Assembly: GCA_036785705.1 (NCBI GenBank)
Contig: JAWUZG010000177.1
Location: forward strand, 2,170,001-2,234,000
Direction of reading: 5' to 3'
DNA length: 64,000 nt
From: Acanthornis magna
Lineage: Eukaryota; Chordata; Aves; Passeriformes; Acanthizidae
The first letter of the stretch is position 1. Every line of letters starts with the position of its first letter. A program made the translations under genes and the position numbers. This document shows positions 15,001-32,984 of the stretch, piece after piece. The notes below the pieces were generated by a model. That model made no database searches. It worked only from the letters and a program-made list of their open reading frames with translations, and was not told the DNA's origin.

Positions 15001-15600
15001 GAGCCTCGGGGGATGCAGAGCCCCCGCCCCCCGCTCCCGGGACCGGCCCCCCCATTCCCGTCCCCATCGCCGTCCCCGTCCCCGTGCCCATCCCGGGGCC
15101 GCTGCGGCGCCTCGGGAGAGACAAAGAGGCGGCGGCGGCTCCTCCCGCAGCGGCCCCGGGATGCGGCGGCCCCGCGGGGGCCCGAGGCCGGGGGGGCTCG
15201 GAGCCCCGGCGAGGGGAAGGGGACGGAGGGGATCCCCGGCCCCGCCGCGCCCCCCGCCCGCAGGGAGCGGCCGCGGATGCTCCGGGGGTTGGATGGATGC
15301 GGCCGGCGGCGGCTGCGCCGTTAATCCCGGGAAGGGCCGCGCAGGGGGGGCGGGAGGAGCCCCCCCGGTCCCGCATCCCAAGGTGAACGGGCGGGGGGAG
15401 CGGCGGGGGGGCCCGGGGTGCGGGCCCGGTGCAAGGGCGGTGCAGCGGGAGGGGAAGGGCAGCGCGACCCCGCACCCCGCGCATCCCCCGCGCATCCCCC
15501 GCGCATCCCCCGCATCCCCCGCGCCCCCCGCTCACCGGCAGCCGGGCGGGGAGAGCGAGTGGAAGGTGGAGAGCGAGAACATCTCGGCGCGATCCGCCAT
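1..15600 (-). CDS. MAPK8IP2: MAPK8IP2 (JIP2), JNK-interacting scaffold protein 2; 12 exons, 3' end outside window
   Basis: Cytoplasmic scaffold that assembles MLK, MKK7 and JNK and binds kinesin cargo. Coding exons in order: 15600-15536, 9540-9435, 9173-8931, 7249-7147, 7026-6892, 6759-4822, 3809-3734, 2844-2672, 2586-2477, 2410-2291, 1385-1315, 389-291; all join in phase with GT/AG. The start [14 protein letters not shown] is that of mammalian JIP2. Exon 2 has the acidic [18 protein letters not shown] block. Exon 3 has an Asp/Glu run and the JNK-docking motif RPTTLNL. Exon 8 is the SH3 domain (ALYDY-like core replaced by the JIP form, ending GIFPAFYA). Exons 9-12 are the PTB/PID domain ([20 protein letters not shown], then [14 protein letters not shown]). 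The last exon, encoding the family end TEDIYLE, is left of base 1. The reading is about 1,080 codons so far, longer than human (824 aa) because exon 6 is enlarged. Confidence 0.96.
537..1312. repeat. 31-bp minisatellite in MAPK8IP2 intron 11
   Basis: About 25 copies of a 31-bp unit of the form GGGATTGGGGTCCCTCGGGG plus TGCCCCTGGGT. A block of about five units (near 985-1140) recurs almost unchanged at 1140-1295, so there is higher-order duplication. The array starts only a few bases after the exon 11 donor but does not include exon sequence. Confidence 0.85.
1500..2240. repeat. C-rich minisatellite in MAPK8IP2 intron 10
   Basis: Irregular units of about 35-60 bp built on CACCCCCAAACCCAGA and CCTGGTCACC. 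The longest near-identical blocks are around 1855-1970 and 2030-2220. No exon was found here. Confidence 0.7.
2880..3545. repeat. Two minisatellites in MAPK8IP2 intron 7
   Basis: About five copies of a unit near 70 bp containing CCCACCCACCCCACAGCCCT and GAGCTCATGGTCATCCC (about 2915-3330). These are followed by three almost perfect 42-bp copies containing CCCCTGATGTCATGGTCA (about 3415-3545). Confidence 0.75.
3835..4385. repeat. 20-bp minisatellite in MAPK8IP2 intron 6
   Basis: About 27 copies of a 19-20 bp unit GGGGACACTGCCACCCCCCT with C/T variation. Read on the gene strand each unit offers TGTCCCCAG, resembling an acceptor, just upstream of the real exon 7 acceptor at 3811-3810. Confidence 0.85.
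4500..4815. repeat. Degenerate CGTGACAT repeat in MAPK8IP2 intron 6
   Basis: Short interspersed copies of ATCGTGACAT / CACGACATGC, partly palindromic. They lie in the same intron as the 20-bp array, next to the exon 6 donor (4821). Confidence 0.5.
4822..6759 (-). other. MAPK8IP2: MAPK8IP2 giant central exon 6 (1,938 nt)
   Basis: This exon codes for about 646 residues, mostly low-complexity Pro/Ser/Glu sequence. It opens with a Pro/Gln/Arg run ([13 protein letters not shown]) encoded near 6615-6660. Conserved JIP2 islands are [68 protein letters not shown] and [21 protein letters not shown], ending at [16 protein letters not shown] before the SH3 exons. It begins and ends in phase 1. GC is very high and the antisense strand is open for long stretches, which is a codon-composition effect and not a gene. 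Confidence 0.9.
7800..8350. repeat. 53-bp satellite and related G-rich units in MAPK8IP2 intron 3
   Basis: Four near-identical 53-bp units beginning GGGATGGGATGGCCCATGGC occur at 7807-8010. Looser GGGTGCTTGGGGGACAAGAA units follow, then a duplicated block at about 8100-8330. No coding potential is conserved. Confidence 0.8.
9660..10880. repeat. CACATGGACATGTCACC minisatellite in MAPK8IP2 intron 1
   Basis: About 27 irregular units of 40-50 bp with the core AACCCTGTCACCTCTGGTGC followed by CACATGGACATGTCACCATA. It gives long spurious open frames on both strands. Confidence 0.8.
11780..12475. repeat. GGGGTGCAGAGCCCTTT minisatellite in MAPK8IP2 intron 1
   Basis: More than 20 units of about 26-30 bp around the core GGAGCAGAGCCCTTTGGGGT. 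Later units are fused into longer compound repeats containing GGGGTGAAGAACCCTTTGG. No exon was seen. Confidence 0.75.
12720..13365. repeat. GATGGGGACACTGTGATGG minisatellite in MAPK8IP2 intron 1
   Basis: Tandem units on ATGGGATGGGGACACTGTGA with insertions of ATGACATGATAGG. Blocks at about 12930-13080 and 13130-13370 are segmental duplications of each other. Confidence 0.75.
13370..14640. other. Non-repetitive part of MAPK8IP2 intron 1
   Basis: This is GC-rich single-copy-looking sequence between the repeats and the CpG island. I could not recognise any exon on either strand. A small alternative first exon cannot be excluded. Confidence 0.4.
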
Positions 15601-15960
15601 TTTCTCCGGCCGGGGCTGCGCCGGACTGCGGAGCTGCGGGAGCGGGGGGGGAGCGGCGGGAGGAGCTGCGGGAGCGGCGGGGGAGCGGCGGGGGGGGGAC
15701 GGGAGGAGCCGCGGGGATGGGGGGGACGGGAGGAGCCGCGGGAACGGGGGGAGCCGCGGGGAGAGGGAGGAGGAGCTGCGGGAGCCGCGGGGGGAGCTGC
15801 GGGAACGGGGGGAGAGGGGCGGGAGGAGCTGCGGGAGCCGCGGGGGGAGAGGGAGGAGCCGGGAGGGGCGGGGGCGGCGGGAGGGAGGGGGAGCGGGGAA
15901 GGGGAGGGGCGGCAGCGAGGGGAGGGGGAGGGAGGAGGGGTCTGGGGGCGGAGGTGTGGG
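14650..15960 (-). promoter_or_regulatory. MAPK8IP2: CpG island and probable promoter/5'UTR of MAPK8IP2
   Basis: The sequence is extremely GC-rich and CpG-dense on both sides of the exon 1 ATG at 15600, with G-run/CGG-rich 5'UTR-like sequence up to about 15950. No TATA box was seen, as expected for a CpG-island promoter. The exact transcription start cannot be placed from sequence. Confidence 0.6.
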
Positions 15961-16015
15961 AGGGGTCTGGGGGTGGGGGGTGATGGGGATGGGTCTGGGG
16001 GTGGGGTGGGGTGGG

Positions 16016-16129
16016 GTGGGATGGGATGGGATGGGATGGGATGGGATGGGATGGGATGGGATGGGATGGGATGGGATGGCATGGCATGGCATGGCATGGC
16101 ATGGCATGGCATGGCATGGCATGGCATAG
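16016..16129. repeat. Pentanucleotide microsatellite (ATGGG)n then (ATGGC)n
   Basis: About 11 perfect ATGGG units switch abruptly at about 16078 to about 10 perfect ATGGC units. The array is some 420 bp upstream of the MAPK8IP2 ATG, just beyond the CpG island. Confidence 0.95.
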
Positions 16130-16369
16130 GGGGGTGGTCCTGGCCGGGGGTCTAGGGAAGGAGGGGTCTGAGGGGTGTGGGAGGGGATAGGGGATATGGG
16201 GTGGGATATGGGGTGGTCCTGCCGTGGGGGTGGCCAGAGGGGAGGAAGGAGGAGTCAGGGAATGCTGGAGGGGCTTGGGATGGGGGTGGGAGGGATGGGG
16301 AGGGGAGGGGGTGGGATAAGGAGGGGAGGGGCAGGGAGGGGTCGGACGAGGGGGGCGGCAGGGGGGTCT

Positions 16370-17700
16370 CTATAGGGACAGGAGTGAGGAGGGCCCGGGG
16401 GGCTCTGTAGGGACAGGAGTGAGGAGGGGCCGGGGGTCTCTATAGGGACAGGAGTGAGGAGGGGCCGGGGGGCTCTGTAGGGGTGACATAGGGGGGTCTG
16501 TGTGGGGGGGTGTGGGGGCTGTGAGTGGGCTCTGCTAGGGTATAGGGGAGATTTGGGGGGCTGCGAGGGCAGGAGCCATGTAGGGGGAGCAGGGGCTATA
16601 GAGCAGGCCGGGGGTTCTGTAAGGGTTCAGAGGGCCTATAGGAGATCAGGGGGGTCATTGGGTCTCTAGGGGGCTCGGGGGGTCTATAGTGGGGCCGGGG
16701 TGTTATAGGGTCTTCAGGGGGTCTATAGGGTGGTCAGAGCTCTATAGGGTGGTCAGTGGCTCTACAGGGTGGTCAGTGACTCTATAGGGTGGCCAGGGCT
16801 CTATAGGGTGGTCAGTGACTCTATAGGGTGGCAGGGCTCTATAGGGTGGTCAGGGGCTCTATAGGGTGGTCAGGGGCTCTGTAGGGTGGTCAGTGACTCT
16901 ATAGGGTGGCCAGGGGCTCCATAGGGTGGTCAGGGACTCTGTAGGGTGGTCAGGGCTCTATAGGGTGGTCAGGGCTCTATAGGGTGGTCAGTGGCTCTAC
17001 AGGGTGGTCAGTGGCTCTACAGGGTGGTCAGGGCTCTATAGGGTGGTCAGGGCTCTATAGGGTGGTCAGTGGCTCTACAGGGTGGTCAGTGACTCTATAG
17101 GGTGGCCAGGGCTCTATAGGGTGGTCAGTGACTCTATAGGGTGGCAGGGCTCTATAGGGTTGCAGGGCTCTATAGAGTGGTCAGGGGCTCTATAGGGTTG
17201 CAGGGCTCTATAGAGTGGTCAGGGGCTCTATAGGGTTGCAGGGCTCTATAGAGTGGTCAGGGGCTCTATAGAGTGGTCAGGGGCTCTATAGGGTGGTCAG
17301 TGGCTCTGTAGGGTGGCCAGGGCTCTAAAGGGTGGCCTGGGCTCCATAGGGTGGTCAGGGCTCTATAGGGTGGTCAGTGGCTCTATAGGGTGGTAAGGGC
17401 TCTATAGGGTGGTCAGGGGCTCTATAAGGTGGTCAGGGCTCTATAGGGTGGCCAGGGCTCCATAGGGTGGTCAGTGACTCTATAGGGTGGCCAGGGCTCC
17501 ATATGGTGGTCAGGGGCTCTATAGGGTGGTCAGTGACTTCTATAGGATGGCAGGGCTCTATAGGGTGGTCGGGGCTCTATAGGGTGGTCGGGGCTCTATA
17601 GGGTTGCAGGGCTCTATAGGGTGGTCAGGGGCTCTATAGGGTGGTAAGGGCTCTATAGGGTGGTAAGGGCTCTATAGGGTGGCCAGGGCCCCATAGGGGC
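16370..17700. repeat. CTCTATAGGGTGGTCAGGG satellite
   Basis: Three 35-bp GGGACAGGAGTGAGGAGGGG units come first (16375-16470). About 50 copies of a 19-20 bp unit GCTCTATAGGGTGGTCAGGG follow (about 16690-17700), with higher-order duplication of several-unit blocks. It is intergenic between MAPK8IP2 and the CYTH gene. Nothing coding was seen. Confidence 0.9.
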
Positions 17701-18100
17701 GGGAGCCGCGCGGGCCGAGGAGCGGAGCTGTCCATGGTGCTGAACACGGGAGCGGGGAATAGGGAACTGTGGGGGTCTCGGGGGCTCTATAGGGGGCCGG
17801 GGGTCTGTAGGGCTGTCAGAGTGTCTGGGGTGGGGGTTCAGGGGCTCTATGGGGTGCTGGCTGCTCTATAAGGGGTCAGGGGTGTGTAAAGGGGTCGGGG
17901 GTCTGTGGGGTGTGGGGGTCAATAGGAGCGTTAGGGGTCTATAGGGGATCGGGGGGTCAGTGGGGGGTCAGGGGTCCATGGGGGGCCGGGGGCTCCATAG
18001 GGAATTCGGGGCTCTGTAGGGTCGGTAATCGGGGCCGGGGGCCGTGCGGGAGCGGGGGCGGAGCTGTCCGTGGTGCTGAGCACCGGGACTGCGCAGGGAT
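17700..18100. repeat. Duplicated GC-rich segment containing GGAGCTGTCC
   Basis: Two diverged copies of a roughly 55-bp segment lie near 17700-17752 and 18035-18094. They share GGAGCTGTCC, TGGTGCTGA and CACCGGGA-like blocks in the same orientation. Function is unknown. Confidence 0.55.
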
Positions 18101-18284
18101 GGGGAGGGGACCCGGGGAGGGCCCCAATTTGGGGGCGGGGCGGACCCCCCCACTGGCCCCCGGGCGGCTGTGGGGTCCTCCAGTGCCCCCCCAGAGCCCA
18201 GGGCACACCCCGAGCTCTTCAGACCACCCCAAACTCCCCTGTGACCCCACAGCTGCCTGTGCCCCTTCCCCAAATTCCCATCCA

Positions 18285-18770
18285 TCCCGACAGTTCTCCC
18301 CATCTTCACCTCAACATTCCCATTCCCATCCATCCCGACATTCCCCTTCCCATCTTCACCCCAACATTCCCATTCCCATCTTCACCCCAACATTCCCCAT
18401 TTTCACCTCAACGTTCCCATTCCCATCTTCACCCCAATATTCCCATTCCCATCCATCCCGACATTCCCATTCCCATCTTCACCCCAACATTCCCATCTTC
18501 ACCCCAACATTCCCATTCCCACCTTCACCCCAACATTCCCATTCCCATCTTCACCCCAATATTTCTATTCCCATCTTCACCCCAACATTCCCATTCCCAT
18601 CTTCACCCCAACATTCCCATTCCCATCTTCACCCCAATATTCCTATTCCCATCTTCACCCCAATATTCCCCATTTTCACCTTAACACTCCCATTCCCATC
18701 TTCACCCCAACATTCCTATTCCCATCCATCCCGACATTCCCCATTTTTACCCCAACATTCCCATCCCATC
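18285..18770. repeat. 26-bp minisatellite CCCATTCCCATCTTCACCCC
   Basis: About 18 copies of ATTCCCATTCCCATCTTCAC plus CCCAAC, with some units replaced by CATCCATCCCGAC. Intergenic. Confidence 0.85.
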
Positions 18771-18779
18771 TCCATCCCT

Positions 18780-19530
18780 GCAGGGTTTTGGGGTTGGGCA
18801 CCAGGACGCGGCCCTGCCCCAGCCTGGATTTGGGGTTCCAGGAGCTCCCCCCCACCCCATTCCATGGGGAAAACATTCCCTAAAAACTTAGCAGGATTTT
18901 CCCAACCCCAGGGATCGACATCAGAGCTCCCAGCGAGAGAATTGTTTGGGAATGTTTGTCACTGTCACAAACGCGACTTTAAAGGATTTTCAAGGATAAA
19001 TTGGACTCATTGTTCCTTGAGGATCCAACTCCGGATGTTCCGGGAATCCTTTGGCCCCTTCCAAGGCCTGAGCCCTTTCCATGGAGCAATGATCCCAAAT
19101 CTCCAATCCCAAGCTCCCCTGGCCCAGGCTGAGGCCGTTCCCTCTTTTCCCAGGGCTCATTCCCTGGAGCGGATCCCAATCCCCGCTGGCTCCCGGCAGG
19201 AGCTGTGCAGAGCCACAAGGACATTCCCCATCCCTGCCCCGATCCCAGCACAGCTCCCCTGGCCCCAGTCCCGGGGCAGATCCCACTTTTCCCGGGCTCA
19301 CACAGCCCTGCCAGCATTCCATGGGCAGCGATTCCATCATTCCAGAATCCTGGCATTCCCAGAATCCTGGCAAGGACCTTCCTGCTCATCCCCAAGGTGC
19401 CCCCGGAGCCTCCTCTGCTCCAGCCTGAGCCCATTCCTGGCTCCCTCCGGAGTTTTCCAGCCCTTTCCCAGCTCCGCTCCCTTCCCTGGCCCCGCTCCAG
19501 CCCCTCCAGGGCTCTCCAGCATTCCAGAGG
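18780..19530. other. Intergenic sequence, no gene recognised
   Basis: This is lower-GC, non-tandem sequence with AT-richer stretches around 18860-19010. It may be an old transposable element, continuous with the CR1-like tail downstream. Open frames here have no recognisable domain. Confidence 0.4.
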
Positions 19531-19539
19531 GGCCTCACC

Positions 19540-19725
19540 AGGGCCACCAGAAGTACAGAAACCTTTGGAAAATTCGGGAAAATTCCTGCTGGCAAGGGCT
19601 GCCCGGGGAGGTTTGGAATGTCCATCCCTGGATGGATTTAAATCCCTGTGGATGCGGCACTTGGGGACAGTGGCAGGGTGGCCTTGAACAGTCGGATTCC
19701 GAGGGATTTTCCAGCCTGAATTCCA
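19540..19725 (+). mobile_element. Decayed 3' end of a CR1-type LINE
   Basis: The order of short blocks is that of the CR1 3' region: GGGCTGCCCGGGGAGG, then CCATCCCTGGATGGATTTAA, then GATGCGGCACTTGGGGACA, then GTGGCCTTGAACAG. It is diverged and lacks a clear terminal repeat. CR1 elements are the dominant LINEs of birds and other sauropsids, which supports the host assignment. Confidence 0.7.
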
Positions 19726-19914
19726 TGTGCCCCCCCCCGGGCAGGCTGGGGGTGGCAGCGGCAGCTGGCACAGCGGCACAGATGCCACCAGCCCCCCCTG
19801 GCACCCATCTGTCACCCCCAGCTCCGCTGCTGGCACATCCCGAGGCTCCGGATGGGGCCGGACATAATCCGGGATTGGGGTTGAGCATCGCTGCCCCCCT
19901 GTCCCCCCCGGAGC

Positions 19915-20815
19915 GCCCCGGGGCTGTGCCCTCTGTCCCCAGGGAGACCCCGGGGCTGTGCCCTCTGTCCCCCCTGGGCTGTGCCCTCTGTCCCCAGGGA
20001 GACCCCGGGGCTGTGCCCTCTGTCCCCCCGGGGCTGTGCCCTCTGTCCCCCCGGGGCTGTGCCCTCTGTCTCCAGGGAGACCCCGGGGCTGTGCCCTCTG
20101 TCCCCAGGGAGACCCCGGGGCTGTGCCCTCTGTCCCCCCTGGGCTGTGCCCTCTGTCCCCAGGGAGACCCCGGGGCTGTGCCCTCTGTCCCCCCGGGGCT
20201 GTGCCCTCTGTCCCCCCGGGGCTGTGCCCTCTGTCTCCAGGGAGACCCCGGGGCTGTGCCCTCTGTCCCCCCAGAGCTGTGTCCTCTGTCCCCCCAGAGC
20301 TGTGTCCTCTGTCCCCCAAGAGCTGTGCCCTCTGTCCCCCCAGAGATATGCCCTCTGTCCCCCCAGAGCTGTGCCCTCTGTCCCCCAAGAGCTGTGCCCT
20401 CTGTCCCCCCAGAGCTGTGCCCTCTGTCCCCCCAGAGCTGTGCCCACTGTCCCCCCAGAACTGTGCCCTCTGTCCCCCCGGAGCTGTGCCCTCTGTCCCC
20501 CCAGAGCTGTGCCCTCTGTCCCCCCGGAGCTGTGCCCTCTGTCCCCCCAGAGCTGTGCCCTCTGTCCCCCAAGAGCTGTGCCCTCTGTCCCCCCAGAGCT
20601 GTGCCCTCTGTCCCCCAAGAGCTGTGCCCTCTGTCCCCCCAGAGATATGCCCTCTGTCCCCCCAGAACTGTGCCCTCTGTCCCCCCGGAGCTGTGCCCTC
20701 TGTCCCCCCAGAACTGTGCCCACTGTCCCCCCGGAGCTGTGCCCTCTGTCCCCCCAGAGCTGTGCCCTCTGTCCCCCCGGGGCTGTGCCCTCTGTCCCCA
20801 CGGGCACAGGGGGTG
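19915..20815. repeat. 23-bp minisatellite AGAGCTGTGCCCTCTGTCCC
   Basis: About 37 units of 23 bp (AGAGCTGTGCCCTCTGTCCC plus CCC). A longer variant with GGGAGACCCCGGGGCTG is present in the first third. Because 23 is not a multiple of 3, all three frames rotate and give a long spurious Cys/Pro-rich open frame on the plus strand and a Gly-rich one on the minus strand. Confidence 0.9.
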
Positions 20816-20869
20816 ACAGGGCTGGCCCTGGGTGCCAGCAGAGCCACCGGGCATGGGGTGGTCCCAGAG

Positions 20870-20875
20870 TTTATT
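20870..20875 (-). other. Poly(A) signal of the CYTH-domain gene
   Basis: TTTATT on the plus strand reads AATAAA on the minus strand, about 300 bp downstream of the stop codon at 21173-21171. It is the only such hexamer nearby. Confidence 0.75.
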
Positions 20876-20919
20876 GAGAACCGAGGGGGGTGGGGATGGG
20901 GGGACAGGGGGTCCTGGGA

Positions 20920-21165
20920 GGAGGGTGGCTGTGGGGTGAGTATGGGGTGGGTATGGGGTGTCTGTGGGGTGGGTATGGGGTGGGTATGGGATGTCTGTGC
21001 GGTGGGTATGGGGTTTCTGGGGGCATCTGTGGGGTGGGTCCAGGGTGTCCATGGGGTAGCACAAGATACAGGGTGTCCATGGGGTGGGCACAGGGTGTTT
21101 ATGGGGCGGCACAAGGCACAGGGTGTTTATGGGGCGGGCACAGGGTGTCCCGGCACAGCCACCAT
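20920..21165. repeat. GGGTATGGGGTG repeat in the 3'UTR of the CYTH gene
   Basis: Short tandem GTGGGTATGGGGTGTCTGTG-like units, then larger units with ACAGGGTGTTTATGGGGC. The array lies between stop codon and poly(A) signal on the minus strand, so it would be transcribed into the 3'UTR. Confidence 0.65.
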
Positions 21166-21170
21166 GTCCC

Positions 21171-23173
21171 TCAGCCCTGCTGTCCCTGCCCGGCCGGGGG
21201 CTGGCACTGCGGGGTGTCCCCGTCCCCCTGGGCCAGCAGCAGATCCAGGTAGGCCCCGGAGATCAGATCCCGCTCCTCGATCCCCAGTTCCCGCAGCAGC
21301 TCCTGGGCCACACGCTCTCCGTCCTCCACGCTCTGCTCCGGCCTCAGCACCACCTGCGGGCATTGGGCACCCAGGGGTCACCCGGGGGTCACCCAGGGGG
21401 TGCCACCCTCCCCCCGGCCGTGTCCCCTCACCTCCAGCTCCAGGAAGTCGCCGAGTCCCTGCACCCGATCCAGGTGCAGCCGCGTCTGGCCCAGCAGCAG
21501 CAGGAGCCGCTCCTTCCTCACCGTGCCCAGCACGCCCAGGGCCTGGGCCAGCACCGCCTGCGGGGACACAGGGGTGACAGGGGTGGGACAGGGACCCCAC
21601 AGTGTCAGGGGGGCTGTGACAGGCATGGCTGGGGACCCCAAAGCCGCCAGGGCACCTCACAGTGTCCGGGATCCCCCAATGCCAGCACTGCCTATGGGCA
21701 TAGAGGATTGTGACAGGGACAGCCAAGGGCCCCAAAGCCCCCAGGGGACCCCACAGTGCCAAAGGAGCTGTGCCTGCGCTGTCCAAGGCACCCCAAAGCC
21801 CCCAGGGCACCCCCCAGCACCGGTCACCCCACACCACTGGTCACCCCCCAGCACTGGTCACCCCACAGCTCCCAGGACACCGCACAGCCCCCCGGGTACT
21901 GTCCCGGGTCCCCTCTGCTCACCTGCAGCCCCTCGGGGTCAGCTGTGGGGGTGATGGTGAAACTGGAGAGTTTGGGGCCAGCGGTGTCAGGGCGATCGTA
22001 GAAAATCAGCTCCCCCCGGCCGTCCTGGGGACAGGGACAGAGTTAGGACAGGGGCAGGAACAGGGAAGGGACAGAGACAGGGGCAGGGTCAAGCAGGGAC
22101 AGGGACATGGTCAGGTAGGCTGAGGGACAGGTAAGGCCAGGGTCAGAGTCAGGGCAGGGTCAGGTAAGGGGCAGGGTCAGGCCCAGGTAAGGGACAAGGA
22201 CAGGACCAAGCCCAGCCCCTCCCGCCGCCCCTCCCAGCCCTCACCTGTGTCCTGCGCAGCTTGAGCCGCCCCCGCGGCACCCGGAAGAACGTGTCCGTCT
22301 GGAGCAGCACCTGCCCTGCACCTGGGCACACCTGGGGCGGGTCCTGCCCCTCACCTGGGCACACCTGGGGCGGGTCCTGCCCCTCACCTGGGCACACCTG
22401 GGACAGCTCCTGCCCTTCACCTGGGAACACATGGGACAGTTCATGTGGGCACACCTGGAGCAGCACCCGCCTTCCACCTGAGCACACCTGGGGCGGGTCC
22501 TGCCCCTCACCTGGGCACACCTGGGGCAGATCCTGCCCTTCACCTGGGCACACATGGGACAGCTCCTGCCCCTCACCTGGACACACATGGGACAGCTCCT
22601 GACCATAGGCATCTGGGCACACCTGGAGCAGATCCCGCCCCTCACCTGTGCCCTCTCCCGGGGCCCGCCCCTCACCTATGGCGGCTCCTGCCCTCCACCT
22701 GGGAACACCTGGGACAGCTCCTGCCCTTCACCCGGGCACACCTGGAGCAGATCCCGCCCCTCACCTGGGCACACATGGGACAGCTCCTGCCCCTCACCCG
22801 GGCACACCTGGAGCAGATCCCGCCCCTCACCTGGGCACACATGGGACAGCTCCTGCCCTTCACCCGGGCACACCTGGAGCAGATCCCGCCCCTCACCTGG
22901 GCACACATGGGACAGCTCCTGCCCTTCACCCGGGCACACCTGGGGCGGCTCCCGCCCCTCACCTGCGCCCTGCCCCGGGGCCCGTCCCTCAGCCGGGCAC
23001 ACCTGGGGCGGCTCCCGCCCCTCACCTGCGCCCTGTCCCGGGGCCCGTCCCTCAGCCGGGCACACCTGGGGCGGCTCCCGCCCCTCACCTGCGCGCCCCC
23101 GGAGCCGCAGGGCCGCCCCGAGCGCTTCCGCCCGCGCCCGCAGCCGCGCCTTCACCTCCACGTTCCGCCGCAT
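21171..23173 (-). CDS. CYTH-domain (CyaB / thiamine-triphosphatase-like) protein, 190 aa, 5 exons
   Basis: Exons: 23173-23089, 22321-22245, 22024-21923, 21557-21432, 21353-21171; phases agree and the total is 573 nt. The product fits the vertebrate 'CyaB-like' CYTH family of triphosphate-tunnel metalloenzymes. It starts MRRNVEVKARLR (degenerate ExExK strand), then QTDTFFRVPRGRLKLRR, DGRGELIFYDRPD, GLGDFLELEVVLRPEQ and a C-terminal helix RVAQELLRELGI followed by SGAYLDLLLAQ. Tunnel-lining acidic and basic residues are present, so catalytic activity on a triphosphate or polyphosphate is plausible, but the substrate is unknown. An in-frame upstream ATG at 23191 would add six residues. The 23173 start matches the family N-terminus and the upstream ATG overlaps a CCAAT box. 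The gene is head to head with CHKB. Confidence 0.88.
22315..23088. repeat. Minisatellite filling intron 1 of the CYTH gene
   Basis: On the gene strand, units contain CAGGTGAGGGGCGGGA, like the exon 1 end and donor at 23088, and CCCAGGTGTGCCC, like the exon 2 acceptor region. Unit length is about 35-60 bp, with over 15 copies. The last three copies next to exon 1 (22970-23088) are nearly identical. Confidence 0.8.
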
Positions 23174-23351
23174 CCCGCCGAGCGCGCCCATTGGCTGCCG
23201 CGCATACGTCACCTCCTCAAGCTGAGCTTTCATTGGCTGATAAACCTGTCAGTCAGTGAGGCGCGTTTCTATTGGTCAGAAGGCTGTTCCAGTCCCCCCC
23301 TCAGGACGGCCGCCGCCCGCCTCGGCCCAGCGGGACGGGGCGGGGGCGACC
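23174..23351. promoter_or_regulatory. Bidirectional CCAAT promoter between the CYTH gene and CHKB
   Basis: Only 178 bp separate the two ATG codons. Three ATTGG boxes (CCAAT on minus) lie at 23190-23194, 23232-23236 and 23271-23275; the middle one reads CATTGGCTGAT, a strong NF-Y-type site. No TATA box was seen. Spacing of about 40 bp between boxes is typical of NF-Y-driven divergent housekeeping promoters. Confidence 0.75.
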
Positions 23352-32486
<9,135 letters not shown>

Positions 32487-32943
32487 GGGGACACCCCCAA
32501 ATTCTGACCCCCCAGACCCCCCCCAGGAGGGGCCGGAGGGGTTTGGGGGGCTCGTTGGGGGGTTAGGGCGGTTTAGGGGGGGTTTGTAACGGTTTTGGGG
32601 GGGGGTTTGTAACGGTTTTGGGGCATTTGTACCGGTTTGGGGTATATTTGTACCGGTTTGGGGGGCTGAGACCCCCCTGCACCCCGGCATTCCGCGGCAG
32701 AGGTGGGTGCGACCCCCCCGGGAAGGGTGGGATGTGGGGTGGGGGCTCTGGGGATCCCCCAGTCCCCACCCCTGGCCAGTAACGGGGTCTGGGGGCTTTG
32801 GGGGTGCCCCTGGGGGTGAGGGGACCCCTGTTTGTACCTCATTGCCCCCTGCGCCTTGGGGCCGGGGGGTCCCAGGGGTCCCGGGGGGGGCCCGGGGGTC
32901 CCAGGGCCGCTCCGTTCCGACAGCAGAATGTAAAACTCAGACC

Positions 32944-32949
32944 AATAAA
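32944..32949 (+). other. CHKB: Poly(A) signal of CHKB
   Basis: AATAAA, 458 bp after the CHKB stop codon. It is the only canonical hexamer downstream of the gene before the CCCACC satellite begins. Confidence 0.8.
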
Positions 32950-32984
32950 GCCGCGCTGCGCCGGAGCCGAGGCCTGCTGCCCTC

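Noticed and set aside
19915..20816. Very long Cys/Pro-rich open frame on plus and Gly-rich open frame on minus
   Set aside because: Both come from a 23-bp tandem repeat that rotates through all frames. There is no splice structure, signal or family resemblance.
23189..23191. Upstream ATG as start of the CYTH protein
   Set aside because: It adds only MGALGG, overlaps a CCAAT box and is not the family N-terminus. The ATG at 23173 gives the expected MxRNVE form.
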